NCBI GenBank assembly: GCA_020851035.1
Contig: JADZDM010000005.1
Span: forward strand, 186,001 to 250,000
Origin: Gemmatimonadaceae bacterium
GTDB taxonomy: Bacteria; Gemmatimonadota; Gemmatimonadetes; Gemmatimonadales; Gemmatimonadaceae
DNA: 64,000 bases
Reading direction: 5' to 3'
Shown here in pieces: positions 59,859 through 64,000 of the stretch. How positions within the stretch are numbered: the stretch's first letter is position 1; each line of letters begins with the position of its first letter. The translations under genes were made by a program, and so were the position numbers. Below the pieces are notes generated by a model. That model did not search any database, was not told where the DNA came from, and saw only the letters and a list, made by a program, of their open reading frames with translations.

Positions 59859-61159
59859 TGGCGTCAGCCGGCCCGACCCTCGTGATCGGGGGTGGGATCG
59901 CGGGGCTGATGTGCGCCCGCACCCTTGCCCGGGCCGGCCAGCCGGTGTTGATCGTCGAGCGTGAGCCGGAGGTGGGGGGGCGTGTGCGGACCACCCTGCG
60001 CGACGGCTTCCGGCTCGACCACGGATTCCAGGTGTTGTTCACCGCGTATCCGGTGCTCACGTCGGCGCTCGACCTTCCGGCGCTGTCGCTGCGTGAGTTC
60101 CGGCCGGCGGCGCAGATCGCCGACGGCGCAGGCGGTGTCGCCCTCGTCGGCGACGCGCTCGCGGACCTTTCGCTGCTGCTGCCGACGCTCGCGGCGGCGA
60201 CGCTCCCCCTGGGTGACAAGCTGCGGCTGCTGCGGCTGCGCTATTTCGCGACGTCGATGTCGTTCGAGGAGTGCTTCGCGCCACGGTTCGACCGGGTGAG
60301 CACGCGGGCGTTCCTGCGCACGCGGGGATTCAGCCGGGCGGCGATCGACGCGTTCTTCGCGCCATTCTACGGCGGCATCCTGCTGGATCGTTCGCTCGCC
60401 ACCTCGGCCTCGGTGCTGCTGTACACGTTCAAGATGCTGGCCGAGGGACGCACGGCGGTGCCCGCGGCCGGCATGGGAGCGATCGCAAGCCAGCTCGCGG
60501 CGGGGTTGCCGGCGGGCAGCGTGCGACTGAACGCCCCCGTCGTGCGGCTGGTGCGCGACGGGAGTGCGGTACGCGGGGTGGCGCTCGCGGACGGCGAGCT
60601 CGTGTCGGCCGCGCGGGTGGTGCTCGCGTGCGAGGCACCGTCGATCGCGACGATCGCGGCCACCGCACAGGTGCATGTGCCGGTGCCCGATGCAGGACTC
60701 GGGTGTGCGACGGTGTACCTCGGATCACGGCGCCCGCTGCTCGACGGGACGGCGCTCTGGCTGAATGCGTCGCCGGACGCGACGGTCAGCCATGCCGTGA
60801 CGATCAGCAATGTCGCGCCCACGTATGCGCCCTCGGGGTCGTCGCTGACGGCGGCGACCGTGCTCGGTGCGGCGGCGACACTCGATGACGAGACACTGGT
60901 GTCCCGTGTCCGGGCTGATCTCAGCCGCATGAGCGGAACAGCCGAGCCTGCACTGGCGGAACTTCTCGCGGTATGGCGTGTCCCGTTCTCGCAGTATGCG
61001 CAGCCGCCGGGGAGCGTCGCTCGCCGGGTTGCCGCCGCGACGAGCCTGCCAGGGCTGTTCGTGGCGTCCGAGGTGTCGCATACCAGCTCGCTCGAGGGTG
61101 CCGCGCGTGGCGGAGTGGCTGCCGCTGATGCCGTGCTGGGGAGCATCAGGCACGGGTAG
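59858..61159 (+). CDS. FAD-dependent oxidoreductase, amine oxidase/phytoene desaturase-like
   Basis: The 433-residue flavoprotein starts with the Rossmann motif TLVIGGGIAGLMCARTLARAG. EREPEVGGRVRT (ribose-binding acidic residue and GG-R) and LDHGFQVLFTAYP follow. The C-terminal GLFVASEVSHTSSLEGAARGG binds FAD. It resembles phytoene desaturase or protoporphyrinogen oxidase-type amine oxidases; the substrate is unknown. It is translationally coupled to the membrane protein upstream. No carotenoid synthesis gene is nearby. Confidence 0.85.
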   Translation: MASAGPTLVIGGGIAGLMCARTLARAGQPVLIVEREPEVGGRVRTTLRDGFRLDHGFQVLFTAYPVLTSALDLPALSLREFRPAAQIADGAGGVALVGDALADLSLLLPTLAAATLPLGDKLRLLRLRYFATSMSFEECFAPRFDRVSTRAFLRTRGFSRAAIDAFFAPFYGGILLDRSLATSASVLLYTFKMLAEGRTAVPAAGMGAIASQLAAGLPAGSVRLNAPVVRLVRDGSAVRGVALADGELVSAARVVLACEAPSIATIAATAQVHVPVPDAGLGCATVYLGSRRPLLDGTALWLNASPDATVSHAVTISNVAPTYAPSGSSLTAATVLGAAATLDDETLVSRVRADLSRMSGTAEPALAELLAVWRVPFSQYAQPPGSVARRVAAATSLPGLFVASEVSHTSSLEGAARGGVAAADAVLGSIRHG

Positions 61160-61319
61160 TGCACCGCTGGGGGGCCAGCCGGCACGCGTGTGGTCCTTCA
61201 CGCTGCCGGTGAGTGAGCTGACGAACAGGTCCATGGCCGTCGCCGGGTGCGCCCGCGAGGCGGCCGGTCGTCGATCACCGCACGGTCGCGCGTGCGTTCA
61301 CCCCAATACACCAGAACCC

Positions 61320-61880
61320 ATGTCCACACTTCGCGGATTTGCTGCTGCTGCCGGCGCTGCGTTCGTCCTCGCGGCGTCACCGGCCCAGGGCCAGGTCGCC
61401 TTCGGGATCGCCGCCGGAGCCACCGTGCCATCCGGCTCCCTGAACGATCGCCAGAACCTCGGCTACAACGGTCTCGCCACCGTGCAGCTCGGCGTGCCGA
61501 CCTTCCCGCTCCAGCTCCGGGCGGACCTGCAGTACAACGGCTTTGGCGGCAAGAACTTCACCAATGCGCTGAACCAGGCCGTCGATGGCGCCGACACGCG
61601 GATCATCAGCGGGACCGTGAACGGGGTCTTCACGCTCCTCCAGGGTCCGGTCAAGCCGTACCTGATCGGCGGCGTCGGCTACTACGACACCCAGCTCAAG
61701 GGCACGGATGCCACGCGCAAGTTCGGCTACAACTATGGGGCGGGCGTGAAGTTCGGGATGACGGGTGCCAGCCTGTTCATCGAGGCGCGCCTGCACGAGA
61801 TCAAGGACGCGACGTTCGACGTCGGCGGGAGCCGGAGCACGGCGAAGTTCATCCCGATCTCCGCCGGGATCATGTTCTAG
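61320..61880 (+). CDS. Outer-membrane beta-barrel protein, tandem copy 1
   Basis: The 186-residue protein has a signal peptide (AAAAGAAFVLAASPAQGQ) and eight or so beta strands of an OmpA/OmpW-like small barrel. Examples are LGYNGLATVQLGVP, LQLRADLQYNGFGG, VKPYLIGGVGYYDTQL and the terminal FIPISAGIMF, with a C-terminal Phe. The next gene encodes a close paralogue with the same motifs in the same order. The function of the family is unknown. The ATG 18-20 residues before the hydrophobic core is used. Confidence 0.8.
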   Translation: MSTLRGFAAAAGAAFVLAASPAQGQVAFGIAAGATVPSGSLNDRQNLGYNGLATVQLGVPTFPLQLRADLQYNGFGGKNFTNALNQAVDGADTRIISGTVNGVFTLLQGPVKPYLIGGVGYYDTQLKGTDATRKFGYNYGAGVKFGMTGASLFIEARLHEIKDATFDVGGSRSTAKFIPISAGIMF

Positions 61881-61989
61881 GTCCGTGGACAAGTGGGGGA
61901 GTCCGGGGGGTCGACGTGTCATGTATCGCCTGCCGCAGCCAGTCGTCTTCCAGCGGTTCTGCTCGCTTCACCCCCATTCCCCCCTTGCC

Positions 61990-62544
61990 ATGACCTCGTT
62001 GCGAAAGACTCTCGCCGCTGCTGGCCTTGGTCTCGCCGTCGCCGTGCTGGCCACGCCTGCCCAGGCGCAGTTCTCGATCGGGCTCGCCGGCGGCGGTACG
62101 ACGGCTTCCGGCTCGATCAACAACCGGCAGGACATGGGCTACAACGGCCTGATCGCCCTGCAGGCCGGCCTGCCGCTGATCCCGTTCAGGATCCGGGCGG
62201 ACCTGCAGTACAACAGCTTCGGCGGCAGCAGCTTCTCGAATGCCTTCTCGCAGGCCACCGCCGGCACCGATGCGCGCGTGATCAGCGGCTCCATCAACGC
62301 CGTCATCGGCCTGCTGCCCGGCCCCGTCAAGCCGTACCTGATCGGCGGCGTCGGCTACTACGACACGAAGTTCGACGGCACGTCGAGCAGCCGGAAATTC
62401 GGCTACAACTACGGCGCCGGCGTGAGGGTGACGAAGCTCTTCATCGAGGCCCGCATGCACACGGTGCAGAACACCTCGTTCGACGTGGCCAACGGCCGGA
62501 GCACGGCGAAGTTCATCCCGGTCAGCGTCGGGTTCATGTTCTGA
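61990..62544 (+). CDS. Outer-membrane beta-barrel protein, tandem copy 2
   Basis: The 184-residue protein has a signal peptide (AAAGLGLAVAVLATPAQAQ) and a small beta-barrel. It is a clear paralogue of copy 1: MGYNGLIALQAGLP, RIRADLQYNSFGGSSFSNAF, the identical VKPYLIGGVGYYDT and RKFGYNYGAGV, and a terminal FIPVSVGFMF. The two must have arisen by tandem duplication. The 109-base gap has no clear promoter. It is followed by the inverted-repeat element. Confidence 0.8.
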   Translation: MTSLRKTLAAAGLGLAVAVLATPAQAQFSIGLAGGGTTASGSINNRQDMGYNGLIALQAGLPLIPFRIRADLQYNSFGGSSFSNAFSQATAGTDARVISGSINAVIGLLPGPVKPYLIGGVGYYDTKFDGTSSSRKFGYNYGAGVRVTKLFIEARMHTVQNTSFDVANGRSTAKFIPVSVGFMF

Positions 62545-62573
62545 TCCTCTGCGTTTCTCGAGCATCGTCAACT

Positions 62574-62710
62574 GCGTGAACGCAAAGACGCAAAGGGAAC
62601 GCAAAGGACGCAAAGAACAGCAAGCATTCTGGGGGTGTGGCGCGAGATTCCGCGCTACACCCCCAAAATGCTTGCTGTTCAGCTCTTCATTCCAGCAGCT
62701 TCTTTGCGTC
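62574..62710. repeat. Dispersed repeat with 66-base hairpin and terminal inverted repeats
   Basis: GACGCAAAGAA (62607-62617) and TTCTTTGCGTC (62700-62710) are exact inverted repeats at the ends of a 104-base element. Inside, 62615-62680 forms a near-perfect hairpin: 30-base arms with about two mismatches and a six-base loop. Upstream (62574-62606) are more GCAAAGG/ACGCAAAG units, aligning with the reverse complement of bases 17-66 of this window. The element lies between convergent genes and resembles a small MITE- or REP-type repeat. Confidence 0.7.
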
Positions 62711-62718
62711 ACAGCAGT

Positions 62719-64000
62719 TCAAGAGGCCGACGAAGCACCTGACAGAGCAGCGTGCGCCGACGCGATCTGGTCGCGGACCGCACTGACGGCGGTGCCACCG
62801 GGTACTGATCGCCGATCGACGCTGGCTTGCGCCGACAGCGCGTCGAGCGTGTCGTCACCGAACGTCGCGTGCGCCGCCTTGAACGCGGACAACGGCAGTT
62901 CGTGCAGCTCGAGCTTCCGTTCTTCTGCCTGTCGCACGAGCGAGCCGACGGCGCCGTGCGATTCGCGGAAGGTGACACCGCGCAGCACGAGATAGTCGGC
63001 CAGGTCGGTGGCCATCATCACCGAGGTCACGGCAGCGTTCATGCGATCCGTGCGGAACGTCAGCTCGTCCACCGCACCGGCAACGGCTGGCAGCACCAGC
63101 GACATCACGTCCACCGCATCGAACAGCGACCGCTTGTCGTCCTGCAGGTCCTTGTTGTAGCCGCCCGGCAGCCCCTTGAGCGCCATCACCATGCTGGTGA
63201 GGTCGGAGAACACGCGGGCCGCGCTGCCACGCGTGAGCTCGAGCGCGTCGGGGTTCCGCTTCTGCGGCATCATGCTCGATCCGGTCGAGAAGGCATCGCC
63301 GAACTGCACGAAGCCGAACTCGCTGGTGCCGAACAGGATCAGGTCCTCGGCGAGGCGCGAGAGGTGCGTGGCCGTCATCGTCAGCGCATAGAGCGTGTCG
63401 GCGACGAAGTCGCGATCGCCGACGGCATCGATGCTGTTCGGCGACAGCGAGGCGAAGCCCAGCTCGTCGCGCAGCAGCTCGCGCGAGACCGGGAATGCCG
63501 TGCCCGCAATGGCGCCCGAGCCCAGCGGCAGCACGTTTGCCGTGGCGGCCGCGTGGGCGAGGCGCGTGCGGTCGCGCGCGAGGGGCCAGAAGTGCGACAG
63601 CAGCCAGTGCGCCAGCGTGACGGGCTGTGCGCGCTGCAGGTGCGTGTAGGCGGGCAACAGGTCCGCCTGGTGCTTCTCGGCGTGTGCCAGCAGCACCTTC
63701 TGCACCTCGGCGATGCCGAGGTCGAGCTGCGAGATCGCGTCCAGTGTCCAGAGGCGCGTGCCGGTGGCCACCTGATCGTTGCGGCTGCGGCCCGTGTGCA
63801 GCTTGCTGGCAAGGTCACCGACGTGTGTGTGCAGCAGCCGGTCGACCATGGTGTGCACATCCTCGTCGCTCGGCAGCGGCTGCGCGCCGGCCACGAAGTC
63901 GTCGGCCACCGCGGCCAGGCCCGCGTCCATGCGCGCACCCTCGTCCTCGGTCAGGATGTCGCCGCGCACCAGCCCCTTGGCCCACGCACGCGAGAGCTGG
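62719..64000 (-). CDS. argH: Argininosuccinate lyase (3' part)
   Basis: ArgH splits argininosuccinate to arginine and fumarate. The family signature GSSMMPQKRNPD is present, with TGRSRNDQVATGTRLW, the THLQRAQPVTLAHW region and the C-terminal LSAFKAAHATFGDD. The frame is open to the window edge (LSRAWAKGLVRGDIL before the first inner ATG), so the start, about 35 residues upstream, lies outside. It is thus partial. It converges with the tandem barrel genes, with a dispersed repeat in the gap. Confidence 0.95.
   Translation of the reverse strand, partial: QLSRAWAKGLVRGDILTEDEGARMDAGLAAVADDFVAGAQPLPSDEDVHTMVDRLLHTHVGDLASKLHTGRSRNDQVATGTRLWTLDAISQLDLGIAEVQKVLLAHAEKHQADLLPAYTHLQRAQPVTLAHWLLSHFWPLARDRTRLAHAAATANVLPLGSGAIAGTAFPVSRELLRDELGFASLSPNSIDAVGDRDFVADTLYALTMTATHLSRLAEDLILFGTSEFGFVQFGDAFSTGSSMMPQKRNPDALELTRGSAARVFSDLTSMVMALKGLPGGYNKDLQDDKRSLFDAVDVMSLVLPAVAGAVDELTFRTDRMNAAVTSVMMATDLADYLVLRGVTFRESHGAVGSLVRQAEERKLELHELPLSAFKAAHATFGDDTLDALSAQASVDRRSVPGGTAVSAVRDQIASAHAALSGASSAS

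Noticed and set aside
1-64000. tRNA, rRNA, CRISPR arrays, insertion sequences, integrases
   Set aside because: No clover-leaf 3' ends, rRNA core sequences, regularly spaced repeats or transposase motifs were seen by eye. A tRNAscan/CRISPR search could still find something I missed.

Overview
The window is a contiguous, GC-rich chromosomal segment whose layout points to a Gemmatimonadota bacterium (inference). It carries a dnaA/dnaN origin region, a GWxTD-domain lipoprotein, many lipoproteins and outer-membrane barrel proteins with Gram-negative signal peptides, GTG starts and dense 1- to 8-base gene overlaps. No rRNA or tRNA gene was seen. One structural RNA, rnpB, is clear. Both ends carry copies of the same CTTTGCGT-rich intergenic repeat.

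Region 1 (1-9.6 kb) is the origin neighbourhood. yidC, yidD, rnpA and rpmH lie on the minus strand, divergent from dnaA and dnaN. The dnaA-dnaN gap has DnaA-box-like 9-mers and an AT-rich tract and is the best oriC candidate. RNase P protein (rnpA) and RNase P RNA (rnpB) are only 4 kb apart. An AraC-type regulator and a protein kinase-pyrE pair follow. Region 2 (9.7-19.5 kb) holds a GWxTD lipoprotein, a polyprenol/phytol kinase-like membrane protein, polA, an acyltransferase, a UMF1-type MFS protein and a lipoprotein. Region 3 (19.5-27 kb) has a translationally coupled nucleoside-type ABC transporter operon with a Nif3 protein inside it, then parB-parA with two perfect parS sites just upstream. 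Region 4 (27-35.8 kb) is mixed: hydrolases, an ArsC/Spx-like protein without its cysteine, a DUF481 barrel, a MarR regulator with palindromic operator candidates, murB, and a coupled pair of M16 peptidases of which one has lost its metal site.

Region 5 (35.8-46.4 kb) is an accessory island inserted between the M16 pair and the his operon. All genes are on the minus strand: an SNF2-family helicase, an ORC/Cdc6-like AAA+ ATPase with a C-terminal winged helix, a type III-like DNA methyltransferase (Mod), a type III-like restriction helicase-nuclease (Res), and then an AT-richer tail with a MazF/PemK-like protein and an orphan. I read this as an expanded restriction/defence system; it is the most likely undescribed system here.

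Region 6 (46.4-54 kb) is a complete nine-gene histidine operon, hisGDCHABF-hisN-hisIE. It is preceded by a 27-codon leader peptide with six consecutive His codons and a strong intrinsic terminator 20 bases before hisG, a classical attenuator. The promoter spacing suggests that the leader mRNA is leaderless. Region 7 (54-64 kb) carries a plastocyanin-like cupredoxin, a Wzz-like membrane protein, an HD hydrolase, ispG, an FAD oxidoreductase, two tandem paralogous outer-membrane proteins, a 104-bp inverted-repeat element and the 3' part of argH, which runs off the right edge.
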